Position numbers and translations under genes: made by a program. The notes beneath the pieces are model-generated. The model made no database searches, was not told where the DNA came from, and was given only the letters and a program-made list of their open reading frames with translations. Below, one piece after another: positions 10,201-23,100 of a stretch of DNA of 64,000 bases (the first letter of the stretch is position 1; each line of letters opens with the position of its first letter). This stretch comes from Callipepla californica brunnescens. Lineage: Eukaryota > Chordata > Aves > Galliformes > Odontophoridae. Location: NCBI GenBank assembly GCA_023055505.1, contig JALIRH010000019.1:1054001-1118000 (forward strand). The letters run 5' to 3'.

Positions 10201-12729
10201 CTGTGCTAAGTAGTTCCTCTTTCATATACAGAAATTATATTGACATAATTTTGCTACCACTAGAATACCAGTCTTTATTATTGCTCCTTTTTTGTCCCTT
10301 ACATAGCCAGGTCTAAATACAACACAACAACTTGAGAGATTACACAAATGCAGTTAATGTTTTACTTTTAGGAAAATCTATATCTTAGATAGTTCTAGTT
10401 TAAGATTTTCCCCCCCTCTCCTTTTCAATTATATCCACTAAAGTACTCTGCAGCCAGTAACAGAGGTGTTTTAGGAAGAAAATCATGCTTATGATGCATC
10501 AAAGCTTATAAGCTTTAATAAGAAATACTGTTCCAAAACAGCTGCTGAGTTCCTGCTAGCTGCTAGTGGAAGCTTCCTCCCATCTTACAGGCAGTGATTT
10601 TTAATGAGCTATTAAACCAACACAATGTATTTTCTATGGTACCAGAAATGAACAAAACTGAGGGGACTGAAAAGCTTGGAGTCAGTCAAAACACAATGCA
10701 AAACTTACTAATGTCACTAAGACTTGCAGGCATGAGTTACAGAAGTAAGGGTCTTTCTTCAGGTTCACATTTCCTTCCGTATTAAGTGCATTGTTGAATC
10801 TACTTCAGTTTGTTTCTATTCTGATATATTAACATACTGTTTGGTATGGAAATGTTTCAGAAGTTATGTCCTAATTTGTCCACTTCAGGCTTTAGTTCAG
10901 TTAATTTCATAGTAAGCAGTTAGTATACACAGGAGATTTACAAATTCAATTTTGAAACCAAAGAGTTAGAACAACGATAAATTAAAAAAACACCAACAAA
11001 AGAACAACATAAGGCCCCAACAGTTCACTTTGAAAAGAAAAACTGAATAACACTAGTGCTAGAGTGATTAAGATAAGTTGCCTAAATTCAGGATTGGTCT
11101 GCACATTTTATGGAAGCATGCTTCCTTCCCAGTACCTAGGATTATAATAAAAAAAATAAACATGCATTTTCTTTATTTGCCAATGTTTCATACTACATTT
11201 TGCTTCTCAAATAAGTAAATTTGTGCTTTATTTTGGCAGGTTTTTATTTTTGTTTTAGATAACTGAGTTCAAGACTCAGTACAGCCTCACTCTGCACCCT
11301 GACTCTTTTCGAGCTATAGTGAGAAAAGTATCATATATCTATGTCATCTTCATTTGTATACTGGGGCTACTGTAACTTAACTTAATTGTTAAAGTGTAAA
11401 AAAACAAAAAACAAAACAACAAACCCACAAGAATTAAAAAAGGAAAGGTTGAAGACAAACAGGGACTGGCACACTGTTTGTGCCCAGATTCCCCACACAC
11501 AAATTGTATCACTCAACCAACGAGAGAAGCAAATGCAACAGGAATGTTTCCATCAGACGTGCATCACACAAGGGTCCACCTCTGCCCTGGAGCCACTTCC
11601 TATAAGCCAACTTTTACCTTTCTCAGCTAGGAAATTCAGTTTGTTATCATGCATCCACGTGCAGCCAAAGAGACCAACAGGTCCATATCTGTACGGAAAA
11701 AAACCTTTATCAAACCACTGTTTCAGTATAGTAATATTCCATTCATTTAACTATAGAGAATTAGTTAAAAAAAAAAAAAAGTAAAAAGTAAAAATTAGCA
11801 TTGTTCCAAATTTCATATTATTAAACTGTCTAAACCACTCTAAAACAGACAAAATTAGGTAGAGAATTTTGGAGTGGTAGAGTACAGAAGGAGAGTGTTT
11901 GTGTCCCGTCCCTACAGCTAGTGGGGTCAGTTATGTACACAGAAATATGACAATATGACACCAAATGTAAGACATGAATCAACGTTATGTAGTCACATGA
12001 CATTGTAACAATAGTCAACATTATAGGAATTAATTACTCAGAAACGAGAAAGAGAAAAATGACATTTAGCAAAACGAATGAAATTCAAACTCAGACTAAA
12101 CAGCAAGAGCAGATGAAATCTTATCAAGCACCAAGGTGCAAGTAATGAAATGCACTGAAAATGAAAACTACAATACTCACTTAGAACACCAGTAAGAACG
12201 GATTAGCAAGACCATGCACTAGAGGGCAGTCTGTATCTTCCACTAGCTGGCTGGGATACAGGACAGAAGGTCCCAATCTACAGTCCCATTTTAATATCAA
12301 CACGTAACAGCATATTGTTTTAACAACTTATAACCAGCACATTTACAAGAGCAGGAGTGGAACTCTTGCTACAATGAGATTTCTCATGACATCAATCATT
12401 TCTTACTACCCTTCTGGATAAGGGGAAGAATCCTATTTGCATATGTTGTGCATAGATTCAATAAACATCCCCTCCCTTCCCAACATGGAAGTCTCAAATA
12501 CTTTTCAATGGACATGCAACTACTGGCTGTTACAAAGGGAAAGTTACAGTAGTGTAAAACGTCAAATCTAAGAAAAATATTACACCCTCATGATGTCCTT
12601 GGATCCAGATACGTACTTATAAATTTAGTAAATGAAGCATAACAATTAACTCAGTATGTAAGAAAATAAGCAATTTCAGACCAATTCATCAGCAAAAGCA
12701 GATAGCAAAGAAAGATCACAGACAGGAGT
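4296..12729. other. Intergenic interval between the PPP3CB promoter and the USP54 3' end
   Basis: This AT-rich stretch contains no exon I can support. It holds one mariner relic (5639-6163), a short GA-rich run near 7511-7523, and A-rich runs near 7060-7085 and 11395-11420. The largest open frame is 11386-11784 plus (132 codons); it is Lys/Thr rich, ends in a poly-Lys run encoded by poly(A), and resembles nothing I know. Some of this region could be a distal USP54 3' UTR if a later poly(A) site is used. Confidence 0.6.
5639..6163 (+). mobile_element. Internally deleted mariner element, copy 1 (Galluhop/Mariner1_GG-like)
   Basis: The ends are imperfect inverted repeats built on AATAATGCCTCC (left) and AAAGTAATGCCTC (right, reverse complement). 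TA dinucleotides flank both sides (5637-5638 and 6164-6165), as expected for Tc1/mariner insertion. The interior aligns by eye along its whole length with the reverse complement of 42061-42598. At about 525 bp it is well short of a complete mariner (about 1.3 kb), and every frame is broken, so it is non-autonomous and immobile by itself. The family name is from memory; the mariner class is supported by the TA sites and by transposase-like remnants in copy 2. Confidence 0.75.
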
Positions 12730-13512
12730 AGAACTATTTTCATAGGTTTATTTGAAAAATACTTACAAAAGCAAGTATGTTTGACGCTAAAATAGTTAAA
12801 CTTATTCTGTGTTTACATTGGTGTCATTAAGCGTGCAGCATTAACAACCTTTTCTCTTTGAAGCATTGTTAGTTTGCCTTAAGGAAGTGGGGAAAAACTC
12901 TGGTTTACCGATGAACAATGTCTCCCTGCCACTTCCTCAGCAGCAACTGTAGCTGTGATCTCTGAACTGAGATCTCAGTACACTGAAAACTGGGTTTGTT
13001 TTACTAACTTCCAGCTTGACAAGTGTAGATTTACTGGAACCTGGAAAGCTGGTTAGATTATTTTTTTTCCCTATGAAGAAAAGAGAAGAGGAAGGAGAAG
13101 AAAACAAAGTAACTGGCTTTGTATGCAAAGAATTTACCAAAGCTACATTTCATGAAAAAATCCTTAAAAATGTCCTTATATTAACGGCCGTCTTCCTTCA
13201 AAACATGTATGCTTTTGAACTTACCCGTAAACCAATGCCTCTGATGCCTAACATTCCTATAACACTTTTTTTTGCTAGAAGAGGCCAAGACTATAATAGC
13301 TAAGATTCCCCATCCAGACAGGAGTTCAGTAGTGTCAGAAAAGAAATACAGTGCAATTAGTTTCCACATATTACAGAGCTACATTTTAAGACAAAACTGG
13401 CACAGGTAACTGACTGAAAGTTTGTTGTCTCCATATAATCCACACTATGGCAACAGCAATAGTCTGTCTGTTCACAGAGTGATTTATCAGGGTGCATGGA
13501 GCGGATGGGGCC
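12730..13512 (-). other. USP54: Predicted USP54 3' UTR
   Basis: This runs from the base after the TAA stop codon to the expected cleavage site near 12730, about 780 nt. It is AT rich, lacks a long conserved frame, and is continuous with the last coding exon unless the donor-like sequence at the stop codon is used. Confidence 0.5.
12747..12752 (-). terminator. USP54: USP54 poly(A) signal AATAAA
   Basis: AATAAA on the minus strand (TTTATT on plus) is the first canonical signal after the USP54 stop codon, 761 nt downstream. A GU-rich stretch (CTGTCTGTG) follows at about 12715-12725, so cleavage is expected near 12728-12735. Later alternative sites cannot be excluded. Confidence 0.6.
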
Positions 13513-14171
13513 TTACCACCCATTTTTTTGCACAGTGCCAGTAGCTGCTGCTGCTCGAGCCAGCATATTTCTGTGTGTCTCTGAAGCTGAAGAAAAAGCC
13601 CCATCCTTCACGTGCATTGGCAGCATCCACCTTCTGCCCGGCTGAGGGGTATAGCTGTTTTGTCGCCAGTCTTCTTCCGGGGGCATATCAACTCTCCTTG
13701 GACCCGGGGCCTTAACAGAGGAAGGGGGCACAGGACAACCTTGAGGGGCACTGAGGTCCCAAGAAGGTTGATGCAGTATTCTTAAAGTGCTGTAGTCCGT
13801 GCTGGCTGGCAGCCTGCAACTGGTGGAATAAGACTCACGCATTTGATGTTGTGAAGGCTGCTGGAGGAAGCCTTCCTGTAAACTCTTGCCTGATTGGCCA
13901 GCACGTTTCCCCCAGAGTGTCATTCGTCTATCTGGTAACGTTGCTGTTTGTCTGGCAGGGTAGCTCATGTTCAGCCAACGGCCAGAGACATTTGATGCTC
14001 CACCTCCTGAACATGGATTAGGAAGAGTATTTTTCCCCTGGGAGAGGGTGCCTCTGGGTGCACAAGGGAGACTCCCATAGGTCAGTGCCATACTTGGGTA
14101 GTCTTCACCTTGGAAAGCTTCACCCCTGTCAGGCACAACCAGAAGTTTCTGGATGATGTTCTTCTGATCTC
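13513..14171 (-). CDS. USP54: USP54 coding exon 22 (terminal, stop codon)
   Basis: Completes Gly, then [18 protein letters not shown], through [18 protein letters not shown], to the C-terminus [10 protein letters not shown] and TAA at 13513-13515. [10 protein letters not shown](D/E)(D/E)DWRQ is nearly identical to human. The last 40 residues match poorly. The final Trp and stop codon sit inside a strong splice-donor motif, TG|GTAAGG. Confidence 0.92.
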
Positions 14172-17100
14172 CTAGGAAAAAAAAAAGAAAGGGCTTCTCA
14201 GTTATTTTTTTGTCTACTGTTGCTTCCACTCAGAACTTTCAGCTGGCCAATGCATGACAGAGGATAAACATAATCACTAATACATCCAGTTAATGGTTGA
14301 CGTGTAATTCAGAATAAAAACTAATTACACTCTTCCTAGCATTCATTTTCCTCTCTGCATTTTCTACTCATTCTATTTCAGTTACTATCACAGACTTCAC
14401 AGGGCAAAAGACACCTTTAATAGCCATCTCTTGTGTCATCAAGGAGAAGCCCAAAGCATTTCAAGGCTGGGAGATTAAACTGGTTTTGATGTCTTTCATG
14501 GGGAAAGTGATTCACAGGTGGAAAAATGCAGGAATTAGTTATTCCTACTAGCACATTCGTGATTTGCTGGAACTAGTAGCTTGCAGATGTACCTTAATAC
14601 GTGACAACAATGTGGTAGGTTTTGCTGAAGAAAATATATCACAGAGAGGTAAAAATGATTTCACATTTAAAGTAATTACAATGTTTCCATAAAGACCATT
14701 TCATTTTGTCTGCTTAACACAGAATCATTGAACAAGGGCAGAGAAGAAAAATAATGTGTTTAATCCTGTCAGATTTCTGGAGAAGTTCAGGGAGACAGTA
14801 TATTATGAATTATGAAAGGCCAGATCTGCAGCAATATATTTCAGCAATATTTCTGATCACGAACGAGGATGAAAAATCCTGTGATTACCTGACGGTTTAC
14901 GTGCCTTGCCCACCATGCTGGGCATCAGTACATCATGGGGTAGGTGCTGCACCTGGTTTGGGGTGTGCTGGGGATCAAAGGGAAACACAGGAGGATCATG
15001 GGGGAAAGGAAGGGAAGTGGAGCTGGAAGAACGGTGGCTGGTTTCCATTGGCATTTTCCTCATATTTGGTGCTTCCTTTTAATAACATGAGAAAGGAGAA
15101 GAAAAAATATAAAATGATGAGTAAACACAGAGTTGGGCTGAATCAAGCAAGTGTTGATCCAAGGAAAAGGATGAGTTATTGGGGAAAAAAAAAAAAACAA
15201 AACCACCATGCATTTGTAAGTGAAGAAACAAAAATTGCATCAGTCCAGTAAGGCTCTTACTGCAGTGGTGAGCTACTTAGGAGGATTACGTGATTGGAAT
15301 ATGCTTGGATAAATATTCCAAGGAGACTTGGTATATACCAAGACTGAAATATACCAAGGAGAAAACAAAACAAAAGCCACACAAACCAGTCATTAAGGTT
15401 TCATTCACAAAATGAATCCACAAAACAACAGCAGGCCAGTCAGAATTGGAACTCATTATTATAGCTGGTTATGTTGCTCAACACCAAGAATAATCTGTTA
15501 CTGCTTTCCTTACTGGCAGTTTTTATCTTCCACTTAAGTCTATCTAACAAAGGAAAGTAAAAAACTTGTTCTGGATGTTCTTGTATACCAGGCAAGGAAT
15601 ATTAGCTCATACATTACCAGCTGCAGACGGTATTACTCTAAATCCTGAAAAAAACAACTTCATTGTTTAAAGAAAAGCTCATTCTTCTCCCAGAAAGAGA
15701 ACAGAATTCACAAAGACAAGCTTTCATCATGGCTTATTGCTCACTTGTCTCGTTTCTTGTTTATTAACTACTAAACGTAGTCAGAAAACAGCAAGTCTAC
15801 AGGCTCTTCAGAAAACTGCACATCATTCTACTTACAAAACTGTGAGAAGAGACCAAGGTCTCTTCTCTGTTCGAGACAACTGTCCCACTGAGACTGCGAG
15901 CAATGCGACGGAAATTCTCAGCACTGTACATTTCCTCCTCTTCTGGTTCCCCGCTACGTTCTCTGGTATATGTGACCTGCAGACAATATTGGAGGCTTCA
16001 GAAAAGGCTTTCTAAAACATCAATTTTGTGCAATTATTACAGGGAAAAAGATAACTATATATTTAAGAGAGTCCCTCTTGAAATTCCACTTTCTTCTGTT
16101 TTTTGAAATGCATCACTCAAGTCTTACCTCGAGTTCTTAAAGCAAATGAGCTTTTATTTTTTTCTTTAGTGAGATTCTCTCTTTTATAAGTATCCAAACC
16201 CAGGACAAAAAGACTGCCACTTGTTCCATTTAATGAATACAAAAGTCCTATAGGAGGTACTTGTATGAATACATATTCTTGTTTAGGCACTGATATGCAA
16301 CTACTAATTATTTAAACAGGTTCCACTCGGAAAAAAGAAAAGGCATCTTCTCCCATCTAAAGTGACCAGAAACCAACCACAGAAAATATCTTTCAAAACA
16401 TAAAGTGATGCAGTCAAAATGGAAGAATAAATCTGTGCTTCTGTAAGTGGTAATATCCAGAAGCAGTAATTGCAATCTGAAATGCAAAGCAGTTCACGTC
16501 AGTACGTTCAAAGAAGATAGATCTTACAAGTTTTCAGGGGTATGTGATCTCAGAGTCAGAACGCAGGTAACGTGGTCACATGAAAAGTGCACATAGCATG
16601 AGTCATTCATGGTTTCACTAACTAATTCTGAGCTAGGTTGCACTTTAAATTCTTTTTATTAGTAGTATCAGTGATCCCACCACTTTTTATTATTATTTTC
16701 TTAATAATATATTCTACTTCTCCCATTTAAGTTTCTTTTACTTGCAGGGGCTAAGTGCTTCCCTCCCTAATGCAACTTAGCAAACATGCCATCACCTTGG
16801 AGACAGAAGAGACAGTGGAACCATACAGACTGCGCTCGATCTCTGCTGTCGGGGTTTTCGAGAGACCCATGCCAGCTGTAGCATGCAGCTTCCTCGCATT
16901 CAGGTTTGCGGAGACTGAGAAGGAAATTGTTTGGTTAAATTCTAGCCTTATTTCCACATCATGGAACATTTTTATTTATTGATTGAGTATACACACAGAA
17001 TAAGAAGTAATCGCAGATTCTCTCAACATTATTAAACTAATTCTCATTGTTGTCAAAGGAAGAGTTCAGCAAGACACTCTCTCCAGTTTCACTTTCCCCT

Positions 17101-20100
17101 CTACAAACTTCTAGGGAACAGTCAATTTAAACAATTCGTAGAGTCAAGATCAAATGATTTAACTGCACAGCAGTGCTTGCTTGATACAGAGCCAGGATAA
17201 TTTTGTGGGGCTAAATGGACAGAAGATCACTTTCAATGAAGATCACTACAGTTACACTTGATTTCAGAGTATGACCAGGCAGTTATAATCCTAAAATATC
17301 TAAGGAATATACAGACAGATCAATGGCCTAATAAAAACGGTCATGAGAAATCTAGGAAGGAAGAAAAGCAAGGTGCTGGGAACAGCACATTTCCTGCACT
17401 GAGAAGGCATTTGGAGGATTGGATCTCTGAGCCTCTACTCCCTGATATAAAGCTTCAGTAATGAAACAGTGGCATTTTTACCAGGAATTTGAATACGAAG
17501 GCCTGACAAAAAACACTGACATGTTACACAAAGGCTTAAACCATATTTCTAAATGAAGAGGAAATCCAAGTTAAAAGTGGGAGAAGAGCCGTCCCAGATT
17601 TACTCAGACAATTTACACCTAGTTTATTACAGTAGATGCGCTGGCTCAAACATTTTGTTTTTAAACAGCATTTGTAGAACTTAGGAAAAAAAAAGTTTGA
17701 AACAGCAAACCAGAAGTAAAGATCTCAAAGACAAACTTTACTCTAAAAGGATATCCATATTTCATTCTTCAGATATGCGGTGAGAAAATAGGCAGGAAAA
17801 GTGTAAGCTTAAGAAATAGGGTGTTTGATGACAGAACTCTGAAGCTCCAGTTATCACTAAAGCAACTGTGTTCTATCTGCTGGCTTTCCAAAAAGAGTCC
17901 CCAAATTAGTGTGCTATAAAGGGAAACACACATAAGACCTTCTGATCCAAGCTCATGCAAGAAAGTACCTGTGAGGCTGTGAGGTCAGATCTTCCCTAAT
18001 TCTGAAAGAAAACCAAAAGAAAACACGAAATGGCTGTCTTAGGATCTGCTTTGTCAGCAGAGTACAAGACGAGAGTTTCATGGAATACCTGAGTTGTTGA
18101 ATTAGAAAAATAACTATTCAAGAGTTTTACTATGGCATTTGCTCTAGTTACAGCCAGACCTGATTTGTCAGGAACAACAGAATTTCATTCTTCTACAGCT
18201 GCAGGGCAGGAGGAAGTCCATCTTGTATATGTACTCATTTCGATTTTATTTGTATACAAACGCACTTTGGTACCCATCAAGTTTTGAGCAGCTTTATATC
18301 AGACCAGAAAATTCGTAACTCTAATACAACACAGATCAAAAATAAATGTTTCAGTTGCACTAAGCACAGAATCAGAGTTGTCCTACCCGAGACAGATGAT
18401 TACAACAGCTTATGTGGAACTGGGCTGCTATGATCTGACTCTAGTGACTGCCTCCAGCAGTGGCAGAGCTGTAATCACCACCAATGCCACAATCTATTCA
18501 ACTGCTTACAGCACCACCTAATCTACAACATCTCAAGGATTTTACCACTTTCACTTTTCAGTTTTCCAGAATTTAAAGCGTATGTCCCTTAGCAAAAACA
18601 AAAAAAAAGTTCTAACAGACCTTCCAATGGTTTTTAAAGTTATTCCCCTCAGTCAGGTACGGACTGAATTCTCAAATACAATACAATCACAGTCACAAAG
18701 TTGTAGAACATTCACTCCAGGAACAGAAATAGTTCTGATAAGCAGCAGAGGTGATGTAAGACTTTCAAACAGTTGAACTCCAAAGTTTGACCTAGACAGC
18801 TAGCTTCCCACTTGAAAAGAGGATCAATTATTTCTATGTTATTCTTAACAGATTTTGCTGTTTGCCAAGATCAACAGTTGCTGCAGCCTCTCCAGGCTGT
18901 GGTATTACAGTGCTTCTCTACCTCTATAGTTGAAATGTTTTCAGAGTTGTCAATGTGAATATGTTACTTAAAATTATACCATTTAACTAAACTGACTGGA
19001 AAATGTCCCCTCACCTATAATGGAATATGGTGGTAGGTCAATCAAGAAAAACAACTGCAGTATTCTTACCTGAATTGTCAAATGGATACCTAGCACTGTT
19101 CTGTCTTCCCAAGAAAGGTCTAGTGGCCTGAGATGCCTGCAGACTAGTCTGATAGAGGGATTCCAGTTCTGAGAGCTCCTGTTCTGTGTCTTGATTCCAC
19201 TGTGGATGCAGATGTACTGGGATCCTGCTCAAGTCATCTCCAACTGCTCTCTGATCGGAAAGGGATGGACTTCTGCCAGGTACAGGAAGCCATTCAGCAT
19301 TTTTATTATCCTTCTGAGAACTGTAATACCTAGTAACATTATCCACCCAGCGGTCCACAGGCATAGAGGCAACCATGCTACTAGTAGCTCCATCATTCAC
19401 CTGTTTCATTCCTCCATCATGACAGTGCCTTTCCAGGTGGGGTGCAGAGTCTACAATATTCTGTCCACCTCTTCTACACAGCTCTTCACTGACAGAACAA
19501 ATACTCTTAGAAGCAACATGCTGGGCACTAAAACCCTCCAGAGAAACTACCCCATCCCTAATATCCATAGTTGAATGTAATTTTTCAGAAGACTGGGTTT
19601 TGTTCTCTTGGTTTTGATGGATTAGCTGTCTGTAATCAGAGGGTGAAGGGTTGACAGAAGATTTTTGTATTTGTTTTGGAGACGTCTCATCCTGACATAC
19701 TGCAGAAATCCAGCCTCTTTCATGAGTACCTTTTCTCGGGGAGACTGCATGCATTTTCTGAAACTGCTCTGCCAAGGAGCGAACGTGTCCCTTTGTACTA
19801 AAAGCCTCGGTGCAACCTTCTGCTATACCATATTCATCCTGTGAGGGTAATAACATCTCATGACTGTTTGCTCTGGAGTATTTATTTGTTTTCTGCAAAG
19901 GATCCAGGGAGCACTGCTGTGAAGGGGATGAAGTTGCAGGGGACATTTCATGATAGCTCCCTGAATGATCAATGCTGGGCCGCACTGGAGAGCTTGCAAG
20001 TTTGGAACAAGGACTGTGCTGGTTGTCCTTTTCAGGAGATACTGCTTGCAGTGGATGTGGACAGGGAAACAGTGTAGGCAAAGACCCAGAGTTTACTGTG

Positions 20101-23100
20101 TTAGTCTTGGAATTGTACTGAGGTGTGAGAACGGGTGCTATGCTATGAACCTCTTCTAACTTGCTGCTACTGCAGCATTCCCTATATTCTTTTGGCCCTG
20201 TGGCTGTAGCATCAGTAAATCCCACACTATGGACATCATTCTCAGTTCTTGCGGACCTCTCTGCCAACCCTTGCCTACAGGGAAAAGAGGGAACTCGGTC
20301 ATGAAAATCAGAAGAAGCAGACTGGAAGTTTGAAGAGATCCTGTTGGATGGATTGCTTTCAGGAGGGGACAGGGAGGAAGACTCTGGATATAATGATGAG
20401 TGCAATTCATGGCAGGAAGCAGGTGGGTGGAAGAAAGAACTGGACCCAAATTCCACTTCCTTGTTGGGTTCCAGTTGTACCTCCTGGCTCAGCAGTACTT
20501 GGAACGGGCCAGTCTGTTCACTAAAACACACAGAAGGGTAAATGATTAGCAGTAGTCATTGTTTATGTTTATCCCTAGGGTGCAGAACTTATCCTACGCT
20601 ACAAATTCCTCAACACACTTTTTTTCTTTGCTAACTGAACTGTGATGGAATACTTTGTATTAAAATTCAGTAGATATAGAAATGATAGTCCTTTGCTTCA
20701 GAGTATGATTTTCTACTTCAATTGATTTGCTGAAATCATTTCACATTTTCCGGAATCTTTCCCAGCATTCTTACTCAGCACCCTATGTACTCTAACTAGT
20801 AGACTGAGAGTGCAGGAGGAATACCTCTGCAAGAACAGTAAAAATAGCATTTACATAAAATAAATTCTTTCCAATGTTAATAGATATTTTTTAATATAAA
20901 TAATTCAGATAAGTTCATAAACTGAAAACATCCTGACTGTTTCCGTAAGATCCTAAGTAGGCAACCTCGCGTAGAATAACTTGATGAATGGAAAGTACAG
21001 GTCACAGTCTTTCACATATTGTCTTTGTAGTCTCAATTTTAAGATATTTACTCAAGTTAAACAAACAACCATTATTTTTCATTGATTTATACTATAGGTA
21101 TACTTCTAAGTAGTAATTTGTATTCTTCCTATATATCAATATAAGACAATTATGTTCTTCATGCTTTTCTGTATTTAGTTTATCACTTTACTAATGCAGA
21201 TGTAATAAAAAGTTCCAAGTTCATGTGACTGTGAGGAAACAAGATACTAACAGCTCTAACAGAGAACCTAAGGAAACTGTACCATTGATTTGTTTCCTCC
21301 TTGAGATGAACAGAAGTTATCACAAATGCAGTCAATGCACATAGCAGAATGCCCTTGTCTGTGAGTAACTGCAAGCCTTGCACTGTCTACATTTATATCA
21401 AAGCAAGAATACAGGACACTAGCTATGAATAGATTCTTTCTTATTGGCTGCAGTATTTAGCTCAAAAAATTTTTTGGAAAAAAGCAACAGTAAATTCAGC
21501 ATTAACAAAATTAATTCAGAAAGGTCATGTTTTTTTTCCTTTTCATTTTCTTAGAATCTACCAAAATGTCGAATTGGGCCTCTCTATGTCTACTAGGAGG
21601 ATATAATGGGCCCTGATTGACAAAAAGATCATCCCTCATCGCATATAACTCAACTTCTGCAGGAAAAGAACATCATGAGCTATAGCCTAGTAGTTGTGCA
21701 AATTCAACAAGTTATAACTTAATATAACTCTATTTAGAAAAAAGGAAAAGATTTCACCTGAGATTTCATCTACATTTCTAATGATAAAGCATATTAGAAA
21801 GGAAAGAGGAAATAAAAGTAACAGTACAAGAAACATCCTAGAAATTGGATAGGGATGGTCTTGTGCTAGGAGGGAATGGTATGGGAAGAAAGAAGGATCA
21901 AGCTGCATGCTAAAGAGGGTGGGAAGAAAGGATCTGTTACGGCAGAGAGTTAAATATGCTAGAGGAAGCTTGTATATGGAAGAAAGAATCATGAAGAGTC
22001 TGCTAAGCCAGTCTGCAGAAAGCTGGGAAGCATAGAAAGGAAATGAAGAATGATGGAGCACCAGGGAGAGTAATCAAGGTGACAGGATTAGGATCTGGAT
22101 CCAAGAGCTGTACTAGAGCACCATAGATGAGTGGACGAGAAAGAAAAGACCAATGTACTTGACACTTTTCAGAGTACAGTTGGTTGCTATTTCCAATATA
22201 AATGCAGTTATAGCAAGACTTCTATCGTAGCACAGTATTTTACTGTTCTGACTCCTGAAACTGCTCCCAATGGCAAGCAATTGCACGTTACATCTTAATG
22301 TCCCTTCTCACCAGGTTACTGTTGTATTCTTCCTCACTATGCATAAAATGTTAGTGCTGCCAGGTGCTGACTCCAATTCTGTCACAGACCAGAATTTTGA
22401 ACATGTACACAGTGAACTACTGAAGAGGGAAAATAAAAATTAAAAAAGGTACCTAACCCTCTTAAAATATAATTTAGCCTAAACAAGAAAGAAATAAGGA
22501 GAAACACCGTAGGATTTGGAGTACCCAGAGTAATATAAATAGTTTTCTATTTCTTTCCAGACTGTACTGCTCAGATGCAGCTCCGATCTGGGTCTAGGTG
22601 ATAGACTTGGACTACCTTGTAGACTGGGACACGGTGCCACCCTGCGGTGGGTGGCAGGTTGGCGACGGCAGCGGCTGCGATGGCTGTTGGTGCTGCATGC
22701 GATCCTGGAGGCTCCGGGCTTTTCGGATACTGATTTGCAGCTTCTTATCGACTAGGGCTCTGCTGTGAGTGCTAGAGTTGGCATCATGCATGGCAAGTCT
22801 TAGTTTAGCTAAAATGCAAAAGAAAACATAGCAGAAAAAACAAACAGAAAAAAGGAATAAAATTGAAAAAGAAAAAAAACCAAAAAGATGCAGCGAGAAC
22901 ATAAAACATGGACCATGCAAATACTGCCACAAAAAGATCACAAGGATGCTACTGTTTCCATTAATGCACATTCAGCTTAGCCAGGTGTCCAAACAAGTTA
23001 ATTGAAACTTAATAAAAATGAAGTAAAATTAATAATTGTTTAACTATGTTTTTAGCCCAACTTCTCATCCCCTTCACACAGGCTCATTCCAATCCTACCA

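Noticed and set aside
11386..11784. 132-codon plus-strand frame in the intergenic region
   Set aside because: It begins and ends in A-rich runs that give Lys-rich sequence and resembles no family.
14754..15251. 165-codon plus-strand open frame
   Set aside because: It overlaps USP54 exon 21 on the opposite strand and is a shadow of that exon plus flanking intron.
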